A DNA stretch of 64,000 bases from Anoplolepis gracilipes. Its lineage: Eukaryota > Arthropoda > Insecta > Hymenoptera > Formicidae. The position numbers and the translations under genes were made by a program. Location of the stretch: NCBI RefSeq assembly GCF_047496725.1, contig NC_132983.1, positions 8,420,001 through 8,484,000 of the forward strand. Direction: 5' to 3'. The notes under the pieces are model-generated. The model made no database searches. It was not told the origin of the DNA and saw nothing but the letters and a program-made list of their open reading frames with translations. This document shows, piece by piece, positions 48,279 through 58,174 of this stretch (position 1 is the first letter of the stretch; each line of letters begins with the position of its first letter).

Positions 48279-48716
48279 ATGAATATAAAAGCTGAAGATG
48301 TGATTGTCATCGAAGACAATGAATACAATGAAGATGTGGTTATCATCGACGACAGCGATGAAGAAGTGGAAATAGTGATTGACTCTGATTATGAGAGTGA
48401 CCCGGAAGACTATTTAAATGAGCAAGTAGTGCCGTTAGTGCGTGAAGACTTACGAAATATAACCGAACGGCAGGAAATGTGTAATATCATATTTTATTAT
48501 GTAGTGAAAAAGTACGACGACGACGAGGAAAATAGTGGAAAATTTTGTTCTGGGTGTTTTATTGAAGTTCAAGATTCATATACACAAGGTAAAATTGTGT
48601 ATAAACATAAAACTGGACAATATATTCATCACAGTTGGAACTCGTGCAATAACTGTGGACATTCACTGTGCCAAATAATAGCATGTAGTGTGTGCCGTTT
48701 TTGTGCGCAGCAATAA
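48279..48716 (+). CDS. acidic, cysteine-rich Maverick protein with SUMO-interaction-like motifs
   Basis: 145 residues from the ATG at 48279. The N-terminal half has three hydrophobic patches each followed by acid: VIVIEDNE (about 8-15), VVIIDDSDEE (about 20-29) and IVIDSDYESD (about 32-41). These match the SUMO-interacting motif pattern of three or four Val/Ile followed by Asp/Glu/Ser. The C-terminal half has CSGC, then CNNCGHSLC and CSVCRFC, about eight cysteines plus His, suited to two zinc ions. The AATAAA polyadenylation signal overlaps the stop (48712-48717). I do not recognise the family. Function is open; targeting host SUMO/PML-like or repressive factors is only an inference. Confidence 0.6.
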   Translation: MNIKAEDVIVIEDNEYNEDVVIIDDSDEEVEIVIDSDYESDPEDYLNEQVVPLVREDLRNITERQEMCNIIFYYVVKKYDDDEENSGKFCSGCFIEVQDSYTQGKIVYKHKTGQYIHHSWNSCNNCGHSLCQIIACSVCRFCAQQ

Positions 48717-48717
48717 A
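48712..48717 (+). terminator. poly(A) signal overlapping the stop codon
   Basis: AATAAA includes the TAA stop of the preceding gene. Confidence 0.4.
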
Positions 48718-49390
48718 CTTTTTGTAGACATTTGCTAGGACTAAATGCTGTGAAAAATGGTGACCGAAAAACTATTGAATGCGGTGGTGTAGTTTCAACG
48801 AAATCACGAACTTGGCATAAAAAATTCCTCAACCGTGATCTCCAAACTACAAACTTATATATGGACTAATGAAAACAATAGACCAAGGGGAAAGCCTTGC
48901 GAGAATTGCTGTTTACCAGGCAGAAATCGGTAAGCATGTCCTGAGCAGTTGCAAGAAATCCATCGGGAAATCCGTCAACATACCGATAACATGTTGTATC
49001 TAAGTAGATAATATAAGAGAGATCTAATCCAGGGATATGAGGGGGGTGAGGTAAGCGGGGGGGACGAGGCGAGGTACCTCGCCCTCCCCGCACTGACGGG
49101 GGTGGGAGTCCCCCTCAATCGCGGGGGGAAGGGGCAAATGTCCCCCCTAGACTGAGGGGGAAGGGGGAGGTACCAAATGCCCCACCCCCCAGATTAAGGG
49201 GGGGAGGGTGGTACCAAACATCCCCTGATTGAGAGGGGGAGGGGGAGGGGGAGGGGCATACATATGGTTCCGCACGTGGAGGGAGTGTCCTCTCCGACTG
49301 ACTGCGGAGGTCTGACGGTGAGAGAGAGGAATGTCAACTGTTATAGATAAAATAATCACCCCACTCTGTTTATTCATAATGTATATTTGC
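48717..49390. other. non-coding stretch with G-rich blocks
   Basis: 49040-49260 has many runs of four or more G (or C), partly in repeated GGGGGAGGGGGAGG form, and imperfect repeats of a GGTACCAAATGCCCC/GGTACCAAACATCCCC type. No gene. Confidence 0.6.
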
Positions 49391-49396
49391 AATAAT

Positions 49397-49590
49397 AGAC
49401 GTTCGCAAGGCGGTAGAGGGAGACGGTGCGATAACGTTCGCAACGTGGTAGAGGGAGACGGTGCGATAGACGTCCGCAACGTGGTAGAGGGAGACGGTGC
49501 GATAGACGTTCGCAACGCGGCAGAGGGAGACGGTGCGATAGCGTTCGCAACGCGGTAGAGGGAGACGGTGCGATAGCGTTCGCAACGCAT
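49397..49590. repeat. minisatellite, ~35-36-bp unit, five copies plus a partial
   Basis: The unit is close to CGTTCGCAACGCGGTAGAGG followed by GAGACGGTGCGATAG. Copies differ by a few bases. All three frames on both strands are open across it, so short open frames here are artefacts. Confidence 0.85.
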
Positions 49591-50035
49591 TAGAGTTCTT
49601 CTTAGAGCGTATAGGAAAAAACTAACCACGCGCCACGCGCATTTATCTCAAATATATACACGAGATCCCATATCTCATCTCTCTCTAAATAGAGTATCTC
49701 TTTTTAAATAGACTATGCATATGATCCTATGAGAGGTAAACGTCTTTGTTTGACTGAGACTAAGAGAGCGCGAGGAGGAGGAGGAGGAGGCGTAGAATAA
49801 AATAGTGTGAAGAGAAACATTAATGTTAATAATAATTTTTTATTTTTTATTTGTTACAAGTATCATAAAGTATATCATTTATAGCACACGCCAACAATTC
49901 GCAATCTACGAGTGATCCGCTATCGAACGCGTCACTCTCGCGAATCGCTTTCACAGCATCATTTACATCAGTAATATTGTTTCGTTGCAAGACGTTACAA
50001 AATTGTTTAAATTTTTCATTCACGAAATGTGTATT

Positions 50036-50562
50036 TTAACACAACCATGAATGCATATGATCGATGCAATCTTCAAAATCGAATAAATGTAATAATGTTT
50101 GAGGTTGCATATACAAAGACTTATTAGATAATGTTAATTTAATAATTCTCGATCCGTTTAATGCGATCATTTGGATAGATAGATCACAGATCCATAATGG
50201 TTGACTTTCAGTCGATTGTACATGTCGTTCAATGTCTGCACGTTTCTGCATCAATGAATGCCAGAGTACGATAGGCAATACTAATCGATTACCTCGGTTG
50301 TCACCAAGTATCAATTCGACATACGACATAGCTCCAACGCTTATTCCAATCTCCAAATATTTGTAAGATGTCGGGGTTAAGATATACCTTCTTCCAAGTA
50401 TGCAAACCGCACGACGAGATGAAACGCTATATAAAATATTAAAATATATTAAAAAATAATATTTAGAAAATAATTTTTAGGAAATAATATTTAGAAAATA
50501 ATTGAAACTTACATGTTCTTTAATTGAATTTCACCGTTCTCAATCGGAATGTAAAAATTCAT
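50036..50562 (-). CDS. unrecognised Maverick protein, two exons
   Basis: Proposed CDS: 50513-50562 joined to 50036-50426, 441 bases, 146 residues. Exon 1 starts at ATG 50560-50562 and encodes MNFYIPIENGEIQLKN. Its donor is GTAAGT, and the acceptor is ATATAG before 50426. Splicing keeps one frame through RRYILTPTSYKYLEIGIS to the stop at 50036. The 86-base intron is AT-rich. No domain recognised. It is divergent to the polymerase gene and shares its upstream region. It is probably an accessory gene, and lies inside the proposed long terminal repeat. Confidence 0.6.
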
Positions 50563-50604
50563 CTTGCTGGTTTCTTTTGTGGAGCACATTTTTTTTTAGC
50601 ACAA

Positions 50605-51246
50605 CCTTATGCACGGACAACTGATGCGATACTAAACTATTGAAAGTACTGCGATCAATTTGTAATATCGCAAAACGTCATGAGGAGGGGAGTATTTGTG
50701 ACGTAATTTTGCAAGCGCCAATGTAAGGCTGCTAGAAATTATTAAAAATCGCGTCTCCACGTGCTTTCTCGAGCGCCGTGTGTGGCCGCCGTATGATTGA
50801 AATCTAATCAAATGTATACGACGATTGAAATATTCGGTTACAAATGTATACGCCAAAGCGTGAGATAAAATTTTTGGCTAAATGATAACATAAACAGACC
50901 GTCGACGGTACGGATGTTTGCGCTAAAGAATAACGCGCCGACAGTACGAATGTTTGCGCTAAAGAATAACGTGTCGCATAGTGGGTGGGCATTATCATGT
51001 ATATTTAATTTGATTATAAATAATAAATATAATCCTATGCGTAGAGGATGTCATATTATATTACATTACCACGAAATATGCGTGAGATAAAGAGACGTGA
51101 TAATATAGAAATGACGGATGTTTATACGAAAGAATAATGTTTTCGCAACGTGAAAAGAATATAACGATTAGATATAAATCAGAACAGAGAGTCACATCTC
51201 GCCATTATTGTCGAAGCTTGCACGAGTGTACCTTATATGTAAAAAA
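50605..51246. promoter_or_regulatory. divergent intergenic region with repeated ~38-bp unit and polB fragment
   Basis: Contains two copies of GTTTGCGCTAAAGAATAACG (50916 and 50951) and a degraded copy near 51120. 50972-51060 is a diverged duplicate of polymerase coding bases 51830-51915. A TATA-like AGATATAAATC at 51170-51180 is about 70 bases before the polymerase ATG. 50908-51037 has an inverted match at 63908-64000. Confidence 0.55.
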
Positions 51247-54200
51247 ATGGAGCAGGTTTTAACGCATCAATCCACCTTGATAAATTCGGTGGAGGAGTAC
51301 TTTGCATGGGAGGTGCGATGCGATGATTATATCAAGTCGTTGGAAGAGCAGAGTCGAATTAAACGACCGCGAATATCGATCGGATATCGACAATTGTTGA
51401 TCGCAAAGATCGCGCGACTCGAAGGACTGAAAAATGCGTTGCGCAAACGTTTCGTACACGCAGGTGCCGGACACAGCGCGCATCAAGCTGCACTATTTTG
51501 GCGAGAAATTGATACAGCGTTCGAGAACCGTATATCGACTGGTGCGATAATCAATAGCAATTATATCGAACCTCGCCAGTTTCTCGAAGACGCGAGTGAT
51601 ATCGTGCTTGAACATGTGCGAGACGCTATCGAAACACACTGCAGTGTGAAAGTGAATACTATGTTTAACGGTAAGTTTGTGACGGGTGAAAAGCACGACG
51701 ATAAAAGTGTAAGTACAAAAAACTGTGAACTATTTCGTACATCTGATTTACGCGAATGGTACGAGCAACGTGTTATCGAGCCCACTTTAGCATCTCTCGA
51801 AGAATTTCAAGAACGTGATAGTGGGTGGGCATTATCGCGTATACTTAATTTGACTGTAAATATAAATAAATATAATCCTATGCGTGCGGGATGTCATATT
51901 ATATTACCGCGAAAGATAATGATGAAGCGAGCGGTAGTTAACGTGCGATCCAAAGACAATGCATGTTTCGCATGGGCAGTGACTGCTGCTATGTATCCCG
52001 CTGAAAGAAGGGTTGAACGAGAATTATCGTACCCGCGTTACACGGATGTGCTAAATCTTCGAGACATTGAGTTTCCAGTGACTCTTAATCAAATTAAAAA
52101 GTTTGAAATTAACAACAATATTTCAATCAATGTGTACACCATCGAAAACGAAAATATTGTTCCTATTCGTATTTCGGAGCAAAAGAGGGACAAGCACGCC
52201 AATTTGCTATACATTCAAGATGCGCAAGATATCGGACATTTCGCGTGGATCAAGAATTTATCGCGACTCGTGAGTTCGCAACTCAATAAACACAATGGAC
52301 AAAAATATATCTGCGATCGGTATGTATATGTAATATTATTGATTTTTTTTTCAAAATAAATATATAATTATTATTTCTATTTTTTTATAAATGTTAAAAT
52401 ATATATACATATATAATTATTATTTCTTTTTTATAGATGTCTACATTATTTTTATTCGAATGAGAAACTACAGTCACATACTGTAGACTGCGGGAAGATG
52501 AATGACTGCGCTATTCGATTACCGAGCGATAAAGATAAGTGGCTCGCTTTTAACAACTATAACAGGAAGGAGCAGGTTCCTTTCGTCGTGTATGCCGACC
52601 TGGAATGTGTTTTGAGAAAGACGGACAAAGAAGAAGAAGCAGAAAAAAATGTATACCAGCATCATCAAGTGTTTAGTATCGCTTATTATGTACATTGCTC
52701 GTACGATAATTCGTTGTCCGCGTATCATTCTCGTCGCGAAGCCAATTGCGTCGCATGGTTTGCTGAAGAATTAAAAAATTTAGCAACGAGCGTGAAAACA
52801 ATTTTATCTACAAATCTTCCCATGATAAATTTGACGCGTGAAGAATTGGAAAAGTTTAACAGCGCTACTCAATGTCACATATGTGAGAAACCATTCGTGG
52901 AAGACGATACGCGCGTACACGATCATTGCCACCTCACTGGGCGGTACAGAGGTCCCGCGCATTCAAATTGCAATCTAAATTATAAGGAATCCTTTTATAT
53001 TCCAATTATTTTCCACAATTTATCCGGTTACGATTCACATTTTATAATCGAGGAAATAGCTACAGCATTCGAAGGAAGAATCGATCTACTTCCGATAACT
53101 AAAGAAAAATACGTTTCATTTACGAAAGATGTTAAACTTACGGAAGACAATTCGCGAAATCACATTAAATTACGTTTCATCGATTCTTTTAAATTTCTCA
53201 CAACAAGTCTCAACAAATTAGCATCTTTTCTCAGTAAAGATAAATTAAAAATTTTACAATCTGAATATCAAAATTTGCGGGTAGAAGACTTTGATCTGTT
53301 AACGCGAAAAGGTGTCTTTCCGTACGAATATATCGATTGTGTAGATAAATTGCACGATACATGTTTACCTCCGCGCGAATTATTTTACAGTTCCTTGACC
53401 GATGACACAGTATCCGAGAGCGATTACGCGCACGCCGAGACTGTTTGGAACCGATTCTCCATTAGAACGCTAGGCGAATATAGCGATCTATATTTAAAAA
53501 TCGATGTCTTGTTATTAGGCGATGTTTTTGAAAATTTTCGTGACAATTGTATCAAGAGTTACGGGCTCGACCCTGCGCATTATTATACTCTGCCCGGATA
53601 CACGTGGGATGCCATGTTGAAGCATACAAATATTAAGTTTGAATTGCTCACTGACATCGATATGGTAATGTTTATAGAACGAGGTATACGCGGTGGTTTG
53701 AGTCAATGTTCCAACAGATACGCGCATGCTAATAACAAGTACATGCAGTCATACGACCCATTGAAACCGTCATCGTATCTAATGTATTTCGATATAAATA
53801 ATTTATACGGATGGGCAATGTGTCAACCTTTGCCTTACGCTAGTTTTCAATGGGTCGACAATATATGCAATTTTGATCTATCATCGATCGCGGCCGATTC
53901 GCCTACAGGCTATATCCTCGAAGTCGATCTCGAGTACCCGCAACATCTTCACGACGCGCATACTGACTTACCGTTTTGTCCGACGCGTGACAAACCACCC
54001 GACAAGAGAGAGAACAAGTTGCTCGCGACCTTATACGATAAGAAACGATACGTAATACATTACCGCAATCTGCAGCAATGTACGCGACACGGTCTTCGCG
54101 TTACAAAAATTCATCGCATATTACAATTCGCGCAATCTCCATGGTTACGTACATATATTGAATTAAACACACAATTTAGAACAATGGCGAAAAATGATTT

Positions 54201-54957
54201 TGAAAAGAATTTATACAAATTAATGAATAATGCAGTTTTCGGCAAAACGATGGAAAATGTGCGCAATCGCGTAGATGTAAAACTTATAACAAAATGGGAC
54301 GATAGGTACGGCGCAGAGGCAATGATCGCGAAACCAAATTTTCATAGCAGGAGCGTTTTTTCGGAAAATTTAATCGCTGTGGAATTGCGTAGACTCGAGG
54401 TGAAGTTTTACAAACCAATCTATGTAGGTATGTGTATACTTGATGTATCCAAGATGTGTTTGTACGAATTTCATCACGATTACATGATTCCAACGTATAA
54501 AGAAAAATGTAAAGTCATGTACACCGACACGGATAGTCTCATATATCACATTGAGTGCGAAGACGTGTACGAGAATATGAAGCGCGACATCGGCAAGTTC
54601 GACACGAGCGACTATGCGATAGACAATGCGTACGGTATACCGCTCGTGAATAAAAAGGTACCGGATCTGATGAAGGATGAAAACAACGGTATGATAATGA
54701 CAGAATTTGTTGGGCTTAGAGCAAAAATGTATGCGCTAAAAATAGATGGTAAAAAGGATACGAAAAAGGTAAAAGGTGTCAAGAATAGCGTCGTCGCGAA
54801 AACGATAACATTTGACGATTACATGCAGTGTTTGAACGAAGGAATTGAAATGACGCGACAGCAATCGAGTATAAGATCAAAAATGCATAAAGTATATACC
54901 ATGCGGCAGAAAAAAATTGCTCTAAGTCCACACGATGATAAACGGTATAATACCTAA
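51247..54957 (+). CDS. polB: Maverick protein-primed family B DNA polymerase, one intron
   Basis: Exons 51247-52319 and 52437-54957 (donor GTATGT, acceptor TTATAG) give 1197 residues. Frames agree across the junction, which also completes a zinc-finger-like C-x2-C...H-x4-C (CDRCLHYFYS, about residue 358). The ATG at 51247 is chosen because the frame upstream has only TTG. Exonuclease: YADLEC (Asp near 412), NLSGYD (552), YLKIDVLLLGD. Polymerase: motif A YFDINNLYG (808), B KLMNNAVFGK (952), C YTDTDS (1053). The N-terminal ~350 residues are the usual unannotated Polinton extension, likely including the priming protein region. The gene replicates the element. It ends in DDKRYNT; an adjacent frame continues with polymerase-like sequence for about 16 residues, suggesting a one-base loss near 54945. 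Confidence 0.93.
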
Positions 54958-55079
54958 AAGTATCGATACGCTACCATGGGGGCATTACAGAATACCGTTG
55001 TAAAAAAGAAAAAAAGTGTATATATTTGAATATTATATATATTTATATATGTAAACTTTATATAATATTTGTTATATTT
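54958..55079. other. convergent gap between polymerase and integrase
   Basis: About 120 bases. Its first half carries the displaced polymerase C-terminal codons in another frame. No separate gene. Confidence 0.5.
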
Positions 55080-56069
55080 TTACAATACATTATTTTTATG
55101 TATCCAAGAATTCCGTGAACTATCGAATCCCAACCATTTCACAAAAACTTCATCCCCTCTCTTCTTCAATATCTTTTCCACAAGATATATATCGGGATTA
55201 GCAACGCGTTGCAGTTCGTATTCGTAAAATCCACCGGCAACGGGATTTCCGCGCGAATCTTTTAATATATATGTCACGGGATTAGTTTTCTGTATCTTAA
55301 CAATTTCGAACACTTCGGTAGTCCAATTTGGTGTGTAGCCTTTTTCGAATAAAGTCTTGAATTTACTCACGCGCACCGAATCGCCTATTTTAAATTTCGC
55401 CGGCGCCGCAATCTTTACGTTGCTGTACACCGTATGTAAAAGTTTCTCCGCGACGGCTGGAGTAACATCGACAGGTCTCATACCGATAGTGCGATGTTTT
55501 TGCGTGTTGTACTCTTCAACGAGTCTCGATAGTTCGTCGATCCACTTGTAGTTTCCATTGAGCGTAAACATTTTCCACATTTTATTCTTCAAAGTACGAT
55601 TGAAGCGTTCCACGATCGAGGCTTTCATGACGGAATATGTCGAATAATGATTAATATCGTGTTTCTTCATGAGGTTTTGTACATTTGCATTGTAAAATTC
55701 TTTTCCTTGATCGGTTTGAAAATTTTTCGGGCATCTCGCATCGTCTCGAATTATCTCTGCAATCGCATCGGCCGTCTCGTTTCCACCTTTACTCTTGAGC
55801 GGTACGACCCACGCATACTTGCTCAACACATCGATAACAGTGAGTATGTAATTGTATCCCTTGTTGACTCGAGCATACGGACGCATCTCGACGATGTCGG
55901 CTTGCCACAGATCATCGTATCCCCGCACTATGACGTGTCTTCGGGGAAAATTTTTTCTCGCTGGCGCGTGCAGCTCGTTTACCAACTGCCGTCTCTCCAA
56001 ACTATGTTGATTCTTTGCTTTGCCAGTTTTTCTCGATGGTTGTTTGTTGTTTGCTTTTTTATCACTCAT
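55080..56069 (-). CDS. int: Maverick integrase with C-terminal chromodomain
   Basis: 329 residues from ATG 56067-56069. The retroviral-type core has Asp at about 58 (LWQADIVEM), Asp at about 120 (NFQTDQGKEF) and Glu at about 154 (SIVERFNRTLK), the D,D,E metal site. An SH3-like module follows (FKIGDSVRVSKFK), then a chromodomain (YLVEKILKKRGDEVFVKWLGF, about 295-329), which may steer insertion to methylated histones. The basic N terminus lacks a clear HHCC finger. The gene is convergent with the polymerase and intact by eye. Known role in this family: inserts the element, giving a 6-bp duplication. Confidence 0.93.
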   Translation of the reverse strand: MSDKKANNKQPSRKTGKAKNQHSLERRQLVNELHAPARKNFPRRHVIVRGYDDLWQADIVEMRPYARVNKGYNYILTVIDVLSKYAWVVPLKSKGGNETADAIAEIIRDDARCPKNFQTDQGKEFYNANVQNLMKKHDINHYSTYSVMKASIVERFNRTLKNKMWKMFTLNGNYKWIDELSRLVEEYNTQKHRTIGMRPVDVTPAVAEKLLHTVYSNVKIAAPAKFKIGDSVRVSKFKTLFEKGYTPNWTTEVFEIVKIQKTNPVTYILKDSRGNPVAGGFYEYELQRVANPDIYLVEKILKKRGDEVFVKWLGFDSSRNSWIHKNNVL

Positions 56070-56178
56070 TTTTCGTTTATCGTCCTTTAAGAGCCGTTCT
56101 TTAAGTTCCGTTTTTTCTATGTTTTTTTTTTTATTTTTTCACGTTTTCTGATCCGTTCTTAATCCGTTCTTGCGTTGT

Positions 56179-56432
56179 TCACCGCCGTCCTTCACCCATT
56201 CGAAAATCGTTCTTGATCCGTTCGCAGCCTTTTTCACAGTCGTTTTTGACTCGTTCGTAGCCGCTTTTGACCCGTTCGTAGCGTCGTTCACAGACGTCTT
56301 TCGAACGATCGTAGGAGTTCTTGAGTTGTTTGTAACCTTGAGTGTAGCCGTGAAGAACGTGTTCGTAGCCTCGTTCACAGCCCTGTTTGAGATGTTGATA
56401 GCCTCGTTCGAGGCTGTTGTTGTTGTTGTTGT

Positions 56433-56466
<34 letters not shown>

Positions 56467-56493
56467 AGGTCGTTCACTACCACTGCCACTCAT
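56179..56493 (-). CDS. repetitive Maverick protein, frame uncertain
   Basis: From ATG 56491-56493 this frame gives 104 residues: a Ser/Asn-rich tract (polyN from an AAC repeat), then four to five 11-residue repeats of the type RGYEHVLHG / RRYERVKSG / GYERVKND, ending FRMGEGRR. The other two minus-strand frames are also open: 56489-56139 is Thr/Ala-rich, and a 47-residue frame from ATG 56620 repeats AIEQLRRIIERLRTII. The DNA repeat makes all frames open, so which one is translated is not decided. The amphipathic 11-mers would fit a coiled coil or membrane-lipid helix. It lies between integrase and the fibre-like gene. No family recognised. Confidence 0.4.
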
Positions 56494-56606
56494 TGTAGTT
56501 AGATAGCAGTTCGGTAATTCTTCGTAGCGGTTCGATAATTGTTCGCAGCCGTTCGATAATCCTTCGTAGCTGTTCGATAGCCGTTCGATAGCCGCTCCTA
56601 ACCCGT

Positions 56607-56969
56607 TCACTGATGCTCATTCGGGTTGATAGCCGTCTCTGAGTTAGCGTTAGCCGCGCGTTGAAGATTGTTTAGCGCAATCTGTAATGCTCGCACGTCC
56701 TTCTCAAGCGAAGTAAGCTTCTCGTCTGATTGTTTCTGTCGATTCATTAATCTTTTAACGCAAGACTGCACGTACAATTTGTTGACGGCATCGGTGTCAG
56801 CCTCAGGTTGCGCTACACGACGAATCTTACGCGACCTCGCATCGAAGTCTGTAACGACGCGACACAGAGCGTTTTCGTGCACATAACTTTTTACCAATCT
56901 ATCCCAAGAGCCGTTTGTACCGGTTGCATCATTTCTTGAATCGAATAAGCCAAATTTGTTGATAGGCAT
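56607..56969 (-). CDS. fibre/attachment-like Maverick protein
   Basis: 120 residues from ATG 56967-56969. The middle carries FDARSRKIRRVAQPEADTDA followed by VNKLYV. This 'D...K-I-NVA-P....DAVNK-YV' pattern recurs in trimeric virion fibres and phage tail appendages, where it starts the shaft. A heptad-like helix follows (SDEKLTSLEKDVRALQIALNNLQ). It is short for a full fibre, so it may be an anchor to which another protein adds. It lies in a minus-strand run with the neighbouring genes. The function is inferred from pattern only. Confidence 0.55.
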   Translation of the reverse strand: MPINKFGLFDSRNDATGTNGSWDRLVKSYVHENALCRVVTDFDARSRKIRRVAQPEADTDAVNKLYVQSCVKRLMNRQKQSDEKLTSLEKDVRALQIALNNLQRAANANSETAINPNEHQ

Positions 56970-57036
56970 TTTTTTCCGACGCTTCGTAAAGTGTCACGCG
57001 ACGCTGATCGACTGATTAGTTTTGTCGATACATCAT

Positions 57037-58122
57037 TCAATTTATAATAAGACCACTTTCGCGAAGTTCTTCGATAATCGACATGATTTCATTGTCGTGA
57101 GCATTGTTACCGGCTCGACGCGAAGCATCCAGTAATCGCAGACGATCTACCAACTCGTTTGGATCGTTCCAATGCACGTAGTCGATCTTATTGTCGTTTA
57201 GAGTCATAGCGCGCGGTAGTATACCCTTTCCAGCTTTTCTGCTAGACAATAACGGCGCAATTACATTTTTATACTTATATCCTTTAGTCCCTAATACTGG
57301 ATTATGTGCTTTGTTCCCACGTTTATGCGCATTCGTCGCTAATAATATACTTTTATATTTAAGCAAATCATCTTCGGTATATATTTCATCGTCGGGGATT
57401 TTTTTGAAAATTAATTCATAGAGACCAGGCGTTCCCGTATATTTTACTTCATTGATAATTATATTATCATTTTTGTCTACGTCAAAATGTTTATCACCGA
57501 GCATTATTCCATCGTTAGAAAACTTAATGCCGTACACATAATCCATAGCTTTATCTTTATCTTGATTCATAACAGTTAATATATATTTTTGTCCGAGTGG
57601 ACCTAAATGCTCTCGAAATATGTTTACACCTGCGGACGTTTGCAATTCACGTTGTACCGTCGTAACCAACGAATCGGGTGTGGTTTCAAAAATTTCGTCG
57701 ACGGGTGGTTGCTCGTACGATAATTGACGCGGTTGCGCAATTTCTATCTGAGTAGATGTGTCCGGTATCGTTCGTCTTTGATTAGGTGTAGAAGTTATCG
57801 GCAAATCATTTAATGAGACGTTTAATCGTTTTTGCTTTGAGCTCAAATCATTATATGAGATTCTTGGTCGTTTTTTAACTTTAATAATTTTCTTTTCCAC
57901 ATGGTCTTTTTCGAGTATATCGAACGGCTCGATTTTTGATACGTCGGATTCTACATCGATGGTATTTTGAACAAGCTGTTTTAGAGGCTCGCTAATCGGT
58001 TTAAACTGTTTCTCCAACGCTACATCTTCCTCAATTTTACCAGTTTTTAACGCGCGATATTTTTTGCGAATTGACTCGCTCGTCTGTACAATTTTTCGCG
58101 CAATCTTTTCACGATCACTCAT
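57037..58122 (-). CDS. Polinton conserved protein, DUF8207-like
   Basis: 361 residues from ATG 58120-58122. The N-terminal ~140 residues are charged and probably disordered. The C-terminal half has the conserved block YTGTPGLYELIFKKIP, then YTEDDLLKYKSILLATNAHKR and GTKGYKYKNVI, found in a protein present in most arthropod Polintons. The role is unknown, perhaps virion or DNA-associated. It is separated from the ATPase gene by 52 bases in the same direction, suggesting a shared late transcription unit. Confidence 0.8.
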   Translation of the reverse strand: MSDREKIARKIVQTSESIRKKYRALKTGKIEEDVALEKQFKPISEPLKQLVQNTIDVESDVSKIEPFDILEKDHVEKKIIKVKKRPRISYNDLSSKQKRLNVSLNDLPITSTPNQRRTIPDTSTQIEIAQPRQLSYEQPPVDEIFETTPDSLVTTVQRELQTSAGVNIFREHLGPLGQKYILTVMNQDKDKAMDYVYGIKFSNDGIMLGDKHFDVDKNDNIIINEVKYTGTPGLYELIFKKIPDDEIYTEDDLLKYKSILLATNAHKRGNKAHNPVLGTKGYKYKNVIAPLLSSRKAGKGILPRAMTLNDNKIDYVHWNDPNELVDRLRLLDASRRAGNNAHDNEIMSIIEELRESGLIIN

Positions 58123-58174
58123 GTTTTTTTATGTAGACGTTGCTCTGTCAATGTTTCGATAGCAACTGATCATT

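Noticed and set aside
49397..49590. CRISPR-like array
   Set aside because: Units are contiguous with no unique spacers, in an insect genome. It is a minisatellite.
51493..51785. Minus-strand frames inside the polymerase gene, and similar shadows in the integrase and capsid genes
   Set aside because: Antisense to well supported genes with conserved motifs; no motifs of their own.
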